A stretch of 64,000 nucleotides of DNA, from assembly GCA_043742785.1 (NCBI GenBank), contig JAYTXU010000063.1, positions 18,012 through 82,011 of the forward strand, read 5' to 3'. Both the position numbers and the translations under genes were made by a program. Positions 43,542 to 51,825 of the stretch are shown here, piece by piece. The notes under the pieces are model-generated. The model saw only the letters and a list, made by a program, of their open reading frames with translations. It was not told where the DNA came from and ran no database searches. The first letter of the stretch is position 1, and every line of letters starts with the position of its first letter. Source of the DNA: JACQCF01 sp043742785 (lineage in GTDB: Bacteria; Omnitrophota; Gorgyraeia; Zapsychrales; Fredricksoniimonadaceae).

Positions 43542-44286
43542 AATCCCAACTATTGTTGTTATTCGACTCATTGTATTTCTCTTTATAGGAGTTATTATTT
43601 TTGGGATTTATAGCAGGACTGCGAAGTTTTTAATGACTGCTCCTATGTTTGATATTAAAGATGTCTTGGTGGATCAATCCATCAGTTTTATTGATCATAG
43701 ACCGTTAAGAGGGTTAAAAGGTCAAAATATTTTTAGTATTGATTTAGTGAAGCTTCATTGGCAGATTGCTAATCAATATTCTCAGATTTCTCAGCTACGT
43801 GTGGTACGTGAATTGCCCGATACGATTAAGATATTGGCAAAAAAGAGAGATATTCTTTTACAAGTTGCGGCACATAATAAGTTCTTAATTGTTGATACGG
43901 AAGGCGTAACTATGTTTTATACGCCATCCCCGGTGACTTTCCCATTAGTTAAAGGGATTTCTTTAGAGAGAAGTAAAATTATTTTAGGTTCTCCTTCTAC
44001 AAGCAAAGAGTTGAATCTGGTTGTAGAACTTTTGCAGGAACTAAAATCTCATCCTAATACAAGTCGACTTAAAGTCATCAGCATAGATGCTGGTAATTTA
44101 TCAAAAATTCAACTGTTGGTAATGCCTAATATTCAGATTATTATTGATCAAGATGCCCTAACCGCTAAAGTAGCCATGTTAGAGATTCTTTTTCAAAATG
44201 GTAAAATTAATTGGAGTTTGGTTAAATATATTGATATTCGTTTTAAAGAACCTATTATTAATGAAAATACTCCTCAAGAGAAATAA
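43519..44286 (+). CDS. ftsQ: Cell-division protein FtsQ
   Basis: FtsQ links cytoplasmic and periplasmic divisome parts. The 255-residue product has a basic N-terminus, one membrane helix (12-30), a POTRA-like domain beginning MFDIKDVLVDQS, and the FtsQ-type beta domain with RELPDTIKILAKKRDIL and LIVDTEGVTMF. Sequence identity in this family is low, but topology and position between ddl and ftsA agree. It overlaps ddl by 23 bases. Confidence 0.88.
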   Translation: MPKKSNVKIPTIVVIRLIVFLFIGVIIFGIYSRTAKFLMTAPMFDIKDVLVDQSISFIDHRPLRGLKGQNIFSIDLVKLHWQIANQYSQISQLRVVRELPDTIKILAKKRDILLQVAAHNKFLIVDTEGVTMFYTPSPVTFPLVKGISLERSKIILGSPSTSKELNLVVELLQELKSHPNTSRLKVISIDAGNLSKIQLLVMPNIQIIIDQDALTAKVAMLEILFQNGKINWSLVKYIDIRFKEPIINENTPQEK

Positions 44287-44294
44287 GGTTAATT

Positions 44295-45527
44295 ATGTTA
44301 AAGAATATTAAGCGTAGTAAATATTTTTGTGGATTGGATTTAGGTTCTCAAACCATTAAAGCTGCTTTAGTAAGAGTACAGGATGAAAATAATTTAGAGT
44401 TATTAGGTGTTTATGAATTGCCATCGGCGGGTTTAAAAGAAGCTTCCATTACTGATTTAACGGAGTTGTCTCAAACAGTTTTGCGGGCTATTGAGGGGCT
44501 TTGCCAGAGAATTGCGATTCGTCCCACTGCAGTTCATCTAGGCATCAGTGCTGATTTATTATCTTTTCGTCGTTCTTCTGCTGTTATTCCTTTAGTCGAT
44601 GCGGGAACTAAGGTAGTTGCACCTTCAGATGTGGCTAAGGTTAATCATCAAGCGCGTCTTCTGGGGGCGGGTATTGATGAGGAGATTATTCATAGTTTTG
44701 AGCAATTTTATAAAGTGGATGATGTGAATGTCTCATTGAATCCTAGTGGTTTATATGGCCGTAAATTGGAAACTAATCTTTTGTTATTAACAGCTAATGC
44801 TGGTCGTTTGCGTAATATGAACAAGGCTGTTCATCAAGCAGGATTTGATGTACAGAAAGTTTCTCTTTCAACCTATGCGGCAAGTCAGGTTGCTTTAGAT
44901 GAATCCTTTAAAAAAGAAGGATGTGCGCTTATTGATATTGGTGCGCATATGACGAGTGTTTTGTTTTTTAAGAATGGCATTTTAGGGGATGTTCAATTTA
45001 TTCGCTGGGGGGGAGATTTTATTACTCAAAGTATTGCTGATCGATTAAGTCTAACAAGTGATCTTGCAGAAGAAATCAAGAAGACGCATGCAGTGGCCGC
45101 TAAATTAGACCCTCAAGAAGCTTCCGGTGATATTTTAGTTAAACGAGATAAAGGTTACGTTCCTATAAGACGTCAAAGTGTATGTGAAGCTGTCGAATGG
45201 GAAATAGAAAATTTATTGACCCATTTAGAGACAGTATTAAAAGGTTCTGCTCTTTATCATCAATTAAATAAGGGGGCTGTGATTGTAGGGGGCACTGCTT
45301 TGTTGCCAGGACTTATTGAACGTATAGAACAGAGGTCAAACTTGACAGTTAGTTTAGGAATTGCTACCAAGGGTTTACAAAATCCTTCGATCTTTGCTGG
45401 AGCGATTGGTTTAGCTCAAATGGACTATTTCCAAAGAAAAGGAAAACTGGTTAGTTTAAAAATGACCAAGAGTTGGGTTAAGAATATTTTTATTAAATTT
45501 GAAGAGTTGTGTCAGGAGTATTTTTAA
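44295..45527 (+). CDS. ftsA: Cell-division protein FtsA
   Basis: FtsA is the actin-like membrane tether of FtsZ. The 410-residue product has the phosphate-1 motif FCGLDLGSQTIKAAL (11-25), phosphate-2 ALIDIGAHMTSVLFF, and the adenosine motif VIVGGTALLPGL. A typical amphipathic C-terminus follows (MTKSWVKNIFIKFEELCQEYF). Sequence between phosphate-1 and phosphate-2 fits the FtsA 1C domain. Unusually, ftsZ does not follow. A hairpin and terminator lie directly downstream. Confidence 0.92.
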   Translation: MLKNIKRSKYFCGLDLGSQTIKAALVRVQDENNLELLGVYELPSAGLKEASITDLTELSQTVLRAIEGLCQRIAIRPTAVHLGISADLLSFRRSSAVIPLVDAGTKVVAPSDVAKVNHQARLLGAGIDEEIIHSFEQFYKVDDVNVSLNPSGLYGRKLETNLLLLTANAGRLRNMNKAVHQAGFDVQKVSLSTYAASQVALDESFKKEGCALIDIGAHMTSVLFFKNGILGDVQFIRWGGDFITQSIADRLSLTSDLAEEIKKTHAVAAKLDPQEASGDILVKRDKGYVPIRRQSVCEAVEWEIENLLTHLETVLKGSALYHQLNKGAVIVGGTALLPGLIERIEQRSNLTVSLGIATKGLQNPSIFAGAIGLAQMDYFQRKGKLVSLKMTKSWVKNIFIKFEELCQEYF

Positions 45528-45535
45528 ATGAGCAC

Positions 45536-45566
45536 ATGACTTGCGGAGAGTGTTGACGTAAGTCAT
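45536..45566. other. Ten-base-pair hairpin after ftsA
   Basis: ATGACTTGCG pairs with CGTAAGTCAT over ten positions (one G-T wobble) with an 11-base loop. No T-run follows, so it may be an RNA-stability or processing element upstream of the terminator. Confidence 0.5.
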
Positions 45567-45578
45567 TGGTGCGAATTT

Positions 45579-45599
45579 ATCCCTGAAAGGGATTGTTTT
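45579..45599 (+). terminator. Candidate terminator of the dcw operon
   Basis: ATCCC and GGGAT enclose TGAAA and are followed by TGTTTTA. The stem is short and the T-run modest, but it marks the point where the convergent gene ends. Confidence 0.5.
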
Positions 45600-45957
45600 A
45601 AGTGTCTTTATTACGTTGATCGTTACGTCTGTGGCTTAGGTTGAAGTCAATATTCTTTAGAACGCTTCTAAGTCTAAGAAGGCTATTGAAGATATAGAGA
45701 ATCCAAAAAGAATTAAATAACAGAAGGATAACAATCAGCAAAGTGTTAACTGATTGAGCCATTAGAAGTTTTTCTAGGACGCTGCTTTTCTGGACATCAA
45801 TACTGACATCAATGATTTTTAATGAATTGATAAACGTTGCAACGAAGATAACAACCAGGATAATTTCAAAGAATAGAATGTAGAAATGACGGACAATGAA
45901 TTGAGCGGAACGATTGTCCCACTGGCGAATTTTGTTCATGAAATTATTGAATCCCAT
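45598..45957 (-). CDS. Small two-helix membrane protein
   Basis: The 119-residue product reads against the dcw operon. A GGAG lies about eight bases before its ATG on the minus strand. Hydrophobic segments lie at residues 27-46 and 70-93, with basic loops and a very basic C-terminus (RRNDQRNKD). It is convergent with ftsA, where ftsZ might be expected. No family recognised. Confidence 0.65.
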   Translation of the reverse strand: MGFNNFMNKIRQWDNRSAQFIVRHFYILFFEIILVVIFVATFINSLKIIDVSIDVQKSSVLEKLLMAQSVNTLLIVILLLFNSFWILYIFNSLLRLRSVLKNIDFNLSHRRNDQRNKDT

Positions 45958-46032
45958 AGCGCAATCTCCTTATAATTAATCATTGTATTATTCTTTATTG
46001 GCGGAGCAACAGAAATCTTAAAGAAATCTTTT

Positions 46033-46533
46033 ATGAAATTATTAGGTTTAATAGTGCTGCTGACAGTACTCTTATCTAGCTGTGTTATTTCTCCACCAGT
46101 TGCTAGGGGTAGTCTAGGATACGAGGATTCTCGCCGAGTTGTTGTAGTGGGGGAGAATGTGGATTCTGCGCTCGCTGGATATTATCAAAATAAGTATGAT
46201 GCTCTCGTATGGTTTACTCCTTATCAAGGCCAATTTGCCAATAAGGCTAGTAATTTTCTGCAGAGCGGTTTCAGATCTAGTGTTGCCATGCGTAGTCTGA
46301 TTGCAGAATTAAAGAGTATTAATTATACTGTAGGTCAATGGGAAATCATTGTTCCTGGTATTGCGGAAAAGTATTTCTTAGCTGTCCTTAAGGAGATGGA
46401 AGATCATTTTCTGTCTAAAGCTAGAGGGTCAGTTGTATTGATCGATTCAACAAGCAACAAAGATATTGAAATACAGTTAAAGCGTGTGACGGATGGATTT
46501 TTCTTTGTTTCTTATGAATTCCATAAGAAATAA
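46033..46533 (+). CDS. Unrecognised lipoprotein
   Basis: The 166-residue product has a signal segment and lipobox LSSC (Cys17). The mature region mixes alpha and beta elements (VVVGENVDSALAGYY, YTVGQWEIIVPGIAEKYFL, VVLIDSTSNKDIEIQLKRV). There is no enzyme motif. It ends next to, and convergent with, the tRNA-Arg gene. Real by signal peptide and codon use; function unknown. Confidence 0.7.
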   Translation: MKLLGLIVLLTVLLSSCVISPPVARGSLGYEDSRRVVVVGENVDSALAGYYQNKYDALVWFTPYQGQFANKASNFLQSGFRSSVAMRSLIAELKSINYTVGQWEIIVPGIAEKYFLAVLKEMEDHFLSKARGSVVLIDSTSNKDIEIQLKRVTDGFFFVSYEFHKK

Positions 46534-46607
46534 CGCGCCTGGCAGGGGTCGAACCTGCAACCCTCAGTTCCGAAGACTGATGCTCTATCCAGTTGAGCTA
46601 CAGGCGC
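46534..46607 (-). tRNA. tRNA-Arg (anticodon TCG)
   Basis: Read on the minus strand, the acceptor is GCGCCTG/CAGGCGC, the D arm is GCTC/GAGC, the anticodon stem TCAGT/ACTGA holds loop CTTCGGA, and the T arm is GCAGG/CCTGC with TTCGACC. The discriminator is G. CCA is not encoded. Confidence 0.94.
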
Positions 46608-46645
46608 AAGGTTATAAAATTTTTTCTACATACTATATGATATTA

Positions 46646-48082
46646 TTAGGTTTTTGGGAAAAAAATGAATGTACTTAGAAAATTTTTGTAGGAATAGTAT
46701 TTTAATAGAATATAAAGAATTTTCTTCTGTTCTTCGTTTAATGGTTCACTTGTTGATATAAAGCAAATAAAATCTCTTGATTTCTCACCCCATGATTGAA
46801 AACTTTCCACTGTATTCAATAATTCAATAGGACGGGATGAATAATATTGAAAGTATTTGGCTGTGTAGTCTCCGATAGCACAAAAATGTGTTTGTGGTGA
46901 GGAAGCTATGCTTTCAGCAAACATAACAGATTCTTTATAGACTCCTGCATGATAATCTTTTGTAAAATATTCGAAATCTGAGTGCCAGGACCAGATAGTG
47001 AGGGCTAGTATAAGACTTAGTAAGAGTATAGAAAAAATTCTTTTAAATTTGGACTGATTTCTTTTAATTATAAATACAATCCCGATAGATAATAAAAGAA
47101 AAAGGAAAGGTAAAAGATAGGCAAAGAAACGGGTAAAAAGGTAATAAGGCTGAGATAGCCATACAATTAATGGGGATAGGTATAAGAGGATTAGGTATGT
47201 ATGCCAGTTTTGTAAGTCTTTATTTTGAGAATTTTTAAAACCAATAAAAATAAGGATAGGCATTAAGAAGCCAAATGGCAGAACGTAAAGGGCTAGGAGA
47301 TCAGACAGTAGTTTTATAGGGAAAGAATTAACTAAGTGATGATTATGGTGGTCAGTAATAAGAAAACTTAGTGTGTGAAAGGTAATGGGTAGATAAATAA
47401 GAGATGATAATAATATTACCAGAGCAATAGATTTCCAGACGTTTTGTAAGTTTATTTTATTGATGGAAGTTTTGTTAAATTGTTTACAGGATATCCATAG
47501 TAGATGAATTATTTGAATAAGAATGATAGCGAGAAAGAAAACATGGAAGGAGAGGCCGATAACGTTGGTTAAGGTAAGTTTCCAATTGATTCTTTTAGAA
47601 GGGATATTAAGAGAGTTGAAATAATAACATGTTGATAGAAGGGCAAAGAAAGCAAAAGCAGAATAACCTCTCGCTGAAACACTCCACATGATATGGGTTG
47701 GAGAAAGCGCAAGAAAGAAAGAGCTAAGCAAAGCAATGGATTTTCCAAAATATTGTCGTGTCCAATACCATAAGAAGAGAATTCCTCCCATTCCAAAAAT
47801 CAGAGCTGGAATACGAAGAATCCATTCTGCAACTCCTAAATAGTGATAGAGAGTGTATTCAATGATGGTGTAACCTAAATGATTTGTTAACCAAAAATTT
47901 TTAAAAACATCAAGAAAACTACAGTGATGAATATAGGAGATAACAATAAACATCTCATCAAAGCTTAATCCGCGGCTCATCAGAGGAATACGTAGGACAA
48001 GTCCAATAAGCAAGATCAATAATAGGGAGGTATTATTTATTTGGTTTTTGAAAGACAATAAAAGAGAAGATGTGGTTTTCAA
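46646..48082 (-). CDS. GT39/PMT-type membrane glycosyltransferase
   Basis: The 478-residue product has about eleven membrane helices. The family acidic motif GLSFDEMFI lies at about 38-46 in the first outer loop, and SVSARGYSAFAF fits the QEAR.Y-type motif in the GT-C family. Such enzymes transfer sugars from polyprenyl-phosphate donors to proteins, lipids or glycans on the outer face of the inner membrane. It diverges from the TMTC-like gene, with 139 bases between the starts. Substrate unknown. Confidence 0.75.
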   Translation of the reverse strand: MKTTSSLLLSFKNQINNTSLLLILLIGLVLRIPLMSRGLSFDEMFIVISYIHHCSFLDVFKNFWLTNHLGYTIIEYTLYHYLGVAEWILRIPALIFGMGGILFLWYWTRQYFGKSIALLSSFFLALSPTHIMWSVSARGYSAFAFFALLSTCYYFNSLNIPSKRINWKLTLTNVIGLSFHVFFLAIILIQIIHLLWISCKQFNKTSINKINLQNVWKSIALVILLSSLIYLPITFHTLSFLITDHHNHHLVNSFPIKLLSDLLALYVLPFGFLMPILIFIGFKNSQNKDLQNWHTYLILLYLSPLIVWLSQPYYLFTRFFAYLLPFLFLLLSIGIVFIIKRNQSKFKRIFSILLLSLILALTIWSWHSDFEYFTKDYHAGVYKESVMFAESIASSPQTHFCAIGDYTAKYFQYYSSRPIELLNTVESFQSWGEKSRDFICFISTSEPLNEEQKKILYILLKYYSYKNFLSTFIFFPKT

Positions 48083-48221
48083 GATTAAACGTTTAATAGA
48101 GTTATTTCTTAAAGAATTTAGTAGTTCAATAATTTCAAAATTAGAGTATATTTAGATGCAAAATAATTTTTTAATCTAACACATCTACTATTAACCTAAA
48201 AGAGAAAAGTTTTTCTTCAAT

Positions 48222-50249
48222 ATGGCTTTTAATTATTCTTTTTTTCATTCAAATTCTCGTTGGTATTATCCCATACGCTGGTCAATACTTGTTTTATTAG
48301 GTTTAGCCATTTATTATCAGACATTTAGATTTGATTTTGTGTTTGATGATGATTGGTTCATAGTAGATAATCCCTACATTAGACAATTTAATCAAATTAA
48401 CAACTCTTTCATTAGTCTTCCGTTGACTCGAATGTTAGGAGTATATTCTTTTGGATTAAATTATCTGATCAACGGTTTAAATCCAATGGGGTATCACATA
48501 TTCAATGTGATTGTTCATTTCATTGCTACTGGCCTCGTCTGGGGATTAAGCAATTTGCTTTTTAAAATTGTAGGGTGGATGCCTTTTAGGTTAATCGTAG
48601 GTTCTTATCCAAAAAAGAAGGCTAAAGAAGTTTTTGCTTATAAGTTAGAAGGGGCTTCCCGAGAAATACCCTATTTAATAGCTTTATTATTTCTAGCTCA
48701 TCCTTGTCAAACCCAGGCAGTTTCTTATATTACCCAACGATTTGAATCTATAGCTACGGTTTTATATCTAGCAACAGTGTATTGTTATCTTCTGGCTAGA
48801 GTTTCAAATACTGATTTTCGAAAAGTAATATTCTTTATTTTAGCTTTAATATGTGCGGTTTTAGGTGTTTTGACCAAGGAAGTCGTAGCCACTATACCTG
48901 TCACTCTTATAGCTGCTGAATGGATACTTTTTTCAAGAAATAAACAGGGAATTCTATCCAAAGGGAAAGAAGCTTTTAAGAAAGCCAATCAGGTGTTGAT
49001 ATACATTCTTTTGATCGCAGGAGGTTTTCTTTTTAGCATCTTATTTATGAAATTGGTTCGTACAGGATTGAATATTTTTTTAAGTACTGTTGAGTCTGAT
49101 TCTCATGATGGAGATTTTCTTACACCAGTTAGTTATTTCTTAACACAGATGAGGGTGTTTCTGACCTTTATCCGTTTGCTCATTTTTCCTGTTCATCAGA
49201 ATTTAGACTATGACTATCCTATGTCAATAGGTATTTTACAACCGCCATTGACCTTGGTTGGTTTGTTATCGATAGGGTTTATTATTTATTTAATTTTTAG
49301 GTTTCGTCAAAATTTACCTTTAGTATCCTTTGGTTTAGCTTGGGTATTGATCACTTTCTCAATAAATCTTGCACCTCGCGCCAATGTGATATTCGAACAT
49401 AAATTGTATTTGATCTCATTTGGTTTCTTTTTAGCAATTGTTTCAGCTCTATTTGTTTATATTCGGTCTCGAATGATATTGTTGTGTTTTATGGCATGCC
49501 TTGTTGCAGTATTATCATTGCTTAGTTTTCAGCGTAATCATGTTTGGAGAAATAATGTTACTCTTTGGGAGGATATTATTCAAGAATCACCTCATAAGAA
49601 GCGTTCTAATATTAATTTAGGTTTAGCCTATATGAGGGTAGGTCGCTATGGTGAGGCTCTTACTGTATTTAATAAGGTTATGAAACCAAAGGATTTAAAA
49701 AGTTATTCTGCTAGGGGAGAAATTTATTATGAGTTGGGTAAGGATGATCAAGCTTTGGGGGATTTTAATTATGTGCTATCGATGGATAGAGATGATTTTG
49801 AAGTCTATATTAGAAGAGCTAAGGTTTATAAAAGACAAATGAAATATGAAGTTGCCCTATTAGATTTAGATAGAGCTATTCTTCTTCAACCTAAGAATGA
49901 ACGGGCTTATATTGATCGAGGGATATTGTGGATGGCCCAAGGCAGGGAAACAGATGCGATCAAGGATTTTGAAGAAGCGTTAAGATTAGATCCAAGTAAT
50001 TATGGAGCTTTAGTAGATTTGGCTGGGGTTTATATTTTTAAGAAAGAATATGAACGGGCTTTAGAAATCTTGAATAAAGCTCAAGGGATTAAACCTAATG
50101 ATTTCAGGGTTTATAAGAATAGGGCTTTTTGTTTTCTTACTATGGGTCAAGTGAAAGAAGCTTTAAAAGATATGGAGACTTCGTTGCGTTTAAATCCTAA
50201 CGATGTTCAGATGATGACAAAACATCAGGAGGTTTTACTTTTGAAGTAA
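48222..50249 (+). CDS. TMTC-like membrane protein with TPR repeats
   Basis: The first 440 of 675 residues hold about ten membrane helices. FDFVFDDDWFIVDNP (residues 37-51) and AHPCQTQAVSYITQRFE (about 165-181) match the GT-C domain of TMTC-type O-mannosyltransferases. From about residue 455 five to six TPR units follow (NLGLAYMRVGRYGEALTVF, YYELGKDDQALGDFN, and so on). Bacterial relatives are usually annotated only as TPR proteins. Protein O-glycosylation is possible but unproven. The next gene is separately promoted. Confidence 0.75.
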   Translation: MAFNYSFFHSNSRWYYPIRWSILVLLGLAIYYQTFRFDFVFDDDWFIVDNPYIRQFNQINNSFISLPLTRMLGVYSFGLNYLINGLNPMGYHIFNVIVHFIATGLVWGLSNLLFKIVGWMPFRLIVGSYPKKKAKEVFAYKLEGASREIPYLIALLFLAHPCQTQAVSYITQRFESIATVLYLATVYCYLLARVSNTDFRKVIFFILALICAVLGVLTKEVVATIPVTLIAAEWILFSRNKQGILSKGKEAFKKANQVLIYILLIAGGFLFSILFMKLVRTGLNIFLSTVESDSHDGDFLTPVSYFLTQMRVFLTFIRLLIFPVHQNLDYDYPMSIGILQPPLTLVGLLSIGFIIYLIFRFRQNLPLVSFGLAWVLITFSINLAPRANVIFEHKLYLISFGFFLAIVSALFVYIRSRMILLCFMACLVAVLSLLSFQRNHVWRNNVTLWEDIIQESPHKKRSNINLGLAYMRVGRYGEALTVFNKVMKPKDLKSYSARGEIYYELGKDDQALGDFNYVLSMDRDDFEVYIRRAKVYKRQMKYEVALLDLDRAILLQPKNERAYIDRGILWMAQGRETDAIKDFEEALRLDPSNYGALVDLAGVYIFKKEYERALEILNKAQGIKPNDFRVYKNRAFCFLTMGQVKEALKDMETSLRLNPNDVQMMTKHQEVLLLK

Positions 50250-50273
50250 ATTTATATTTTTTAAGTCCCTTTC

Positions 50274-50302
50274 TTGCCTTAAAGCAAAAACTTTGTTATA
50301 GT
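50274..50302 (+). promoter_or_regulatory. Promoter of the glycine-cleavage operon
   Basis: TTGCCT and TATAGT are separated by 17 bases. The -10 ends seven bases before the ATG of gcvT, so the transcript probably starts at or next to the start codon. No Shine-Dalgarno fits in the gap. Confidence 0.65.
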
Positions 50303-50309
50303 TTGCAAC

Positions 50310-51404
50310 ATGTCTTTAGAAATTACCCTACATAATACTCCATTGGAACAAGAACATATCGCCCTTGGCGCCAAGATGGTTGGTTTTGGCGGATGGAACA
50401 TGCCCTTACAGTATGAGGGAATTATCGCTGAATGGAGCTATAATCGTAAAACTTGTTCTATTTTTGATTGTTCTCATATGGGGGAATTTATCATTCAGGG
50501 AGATGCGCGTGAGAGTGGTTTAGATCGAATTGTCACCCAGCGTATTAGTGATATGCCTCTTAAAACTTGCCGCTATGGAGCAATGCTTAATAAACAAGGC
50601 GGTGTTATTGATGATTTGATTGTTTATCGCAAATCTTCTCAAGAATGGATGATCGTGGTTAACGCCTCTAACATAGAGAAGAATGCAAAACATTTTAGAG
50701 AGCAGTTAACAGTCAAAGCTATTTTTAAAGACATTTCATTTGAAACAGCCAAGCTGGATCTACAAGGGCCTCTGTCTCGTGATATTCTTAAAACGTTAGT
50801 TCCTGATAGCGGTAAGTTAGAGTATTATGCCTTTGATGAATTTATGTTGTTAGGGCAAAAATGTTTGATTAGTCGCACTGGTTATACCGGCGAGTTGGGT
50901 TATGAAATTTACTACCCTTGGGAAAAAGCAAAAGAATTGTGGCAGATGATTTTAAAAAATGATAAAGTCAAACCCACTGGGTTGGGAGTGCGTGATGTTT
51001 TGCGCATTGAGATGTGTTATAGCCTCTATGGCCACGAATTAAGTGAAGACATTCATCCTCTGGAAGCTGGTTTAGATCATTTTATTGATTTTGAAAAAGA
51101 GTTTATCGGTAAAGAAGTTCTTTTAAAACAAAAAGTTCAAGGCATTACTCGTAGAATCAGTTGTTTTATCTCTGATTCCAGGCGTTCTCCTCGTGCAGGT
51201 CATAAAATTATTGATGAAGCAGGACAAATGATAGGTGAGGTTACAAGCGGAACGTTTTCACCGGGTCTGCAGGTGGGAATAGGTCTTGGATTTTTAAAAA
51301 CTTTAAGTGTTGGTAAGAATATTTTCTTTGGGGATGAAAAGAATAAAGCAACAGCCAGTATTGTTAAAAGGCCTTTTTATAAAAATGGATCTTTAAAGTA
51401 TTAA
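50310..51404 (+). CDS. gcvT: Aminomethyltransferase (T protein)
   Basis: GcvT moves the methylene group from the H protein to tetrahydrofolate and releases ammonia. The 364-residue product has FGGWNMPLQYEGIIAEW (25-41), FDCSHMGEF, the folate-site region with LDLQGPLSRDIL, ISRTGYTGELGYEIYYP and GLGVRDVLRIEMCYSLYGHEL (Asp in the GVRD loop). The C-terminal barrel ends GEVTSGTFSPGL. The length is typical. First gene of gcvTHPAPB. Confidence 0.96.
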   Translation: MSLEITLHNTPLEQEHIALGAKMVGFGGWNMPLQYEGIIAEWSYNRKTCSIFDCSHMGEFIIQGDARESGLDRIVTQRISDMPLKTCRYGAMLNKQGGVIDDLIVYRKSSQEWMIVVNASNIEKNAKHFREQLTVKAIFKDISFETAKLDLQGPLSRDILKTLVPDSGKLEYYAFDEFMLLGQKCLISRTGYTGELGYEIYYPWEKAKELWQMILKNDKVKPTGLGVRDVLRIEMCYSLYGHELSEDIHPLEAGLDHFIDFEKEFIGKEVLLKQKVQGITRRISCFISDSRRSPRAGHKIIDEAGQMIGEVTSGTFSPGLQVGIGLGFLKTLSVGKNIFFGDEKNKATASIVKRPFYKNGSLKY

Positions 51405-51423
51405 TTAAGGGAGTTTACATTTT

Positions 51424-51813
51424 ATGGAAATCATGGATCATTATTTTTACACCAAGGAACATGAATGGATTAATGTGGAAGACAATATCGGTACAATGGG
51501 TATTACCGAATATGCTCAAAGTGCTTTAGGGGATATTACCTACGTGGAATTGCCTCAAGAGGATCAGGAAGTTGATCAATTTGAACAATTTGTTTCGGTC
51601 GAGTCAGTGAAGGCAGCTTCGGATATATTTTCTCCTATGTCAGGCAGAGTCATTGAAGTTAATGATAAGCTTGAAGATGATCCAGCATTAGTTAATAAGC
51701 ATTGTTACGATAAGGGTTGGATTGCCAAGATTGAGCTTAAAGACATGGAAGAAACAGGCAATTTAATGTCCGCTGATGAGTACCGCAGTTATTTAGATAC
51801 CCTTGATCATTAA
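51424..51813 (+). CDS. gcvH: Glycine cleavage H protein
   Basis: GcvH carries the aminomethyl group on lipoate. The 129-residue product has YTKEHEWI, GITEYAQSALGDITYVELP and the lipoylation motif SVESVKAASD with Lys63. AGGGAG lies upstream. A second ATG three codons in is possible. Confidence 0.97.
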   Translation: MEIMDHYFYTKEHEWINVEDNIGTMGITEYAQSALGDITYVELPQEDQEVDQFEQFVSVESVKAASDIFSPMSGRVIEVNDKLEDDPALVNKHCYDKGWIAKIELKDMEETGNLMSADEYRSYLDTLDH

Positions 51814-51825
51814 GTAGGAACTAAT

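Noticed and set aside
45598..45957. Minus-strand gene after ftsA considered as a relic of ftsZ
   Set aside because: It is a two-helix membrane protein with no GTPase motif on either strand.
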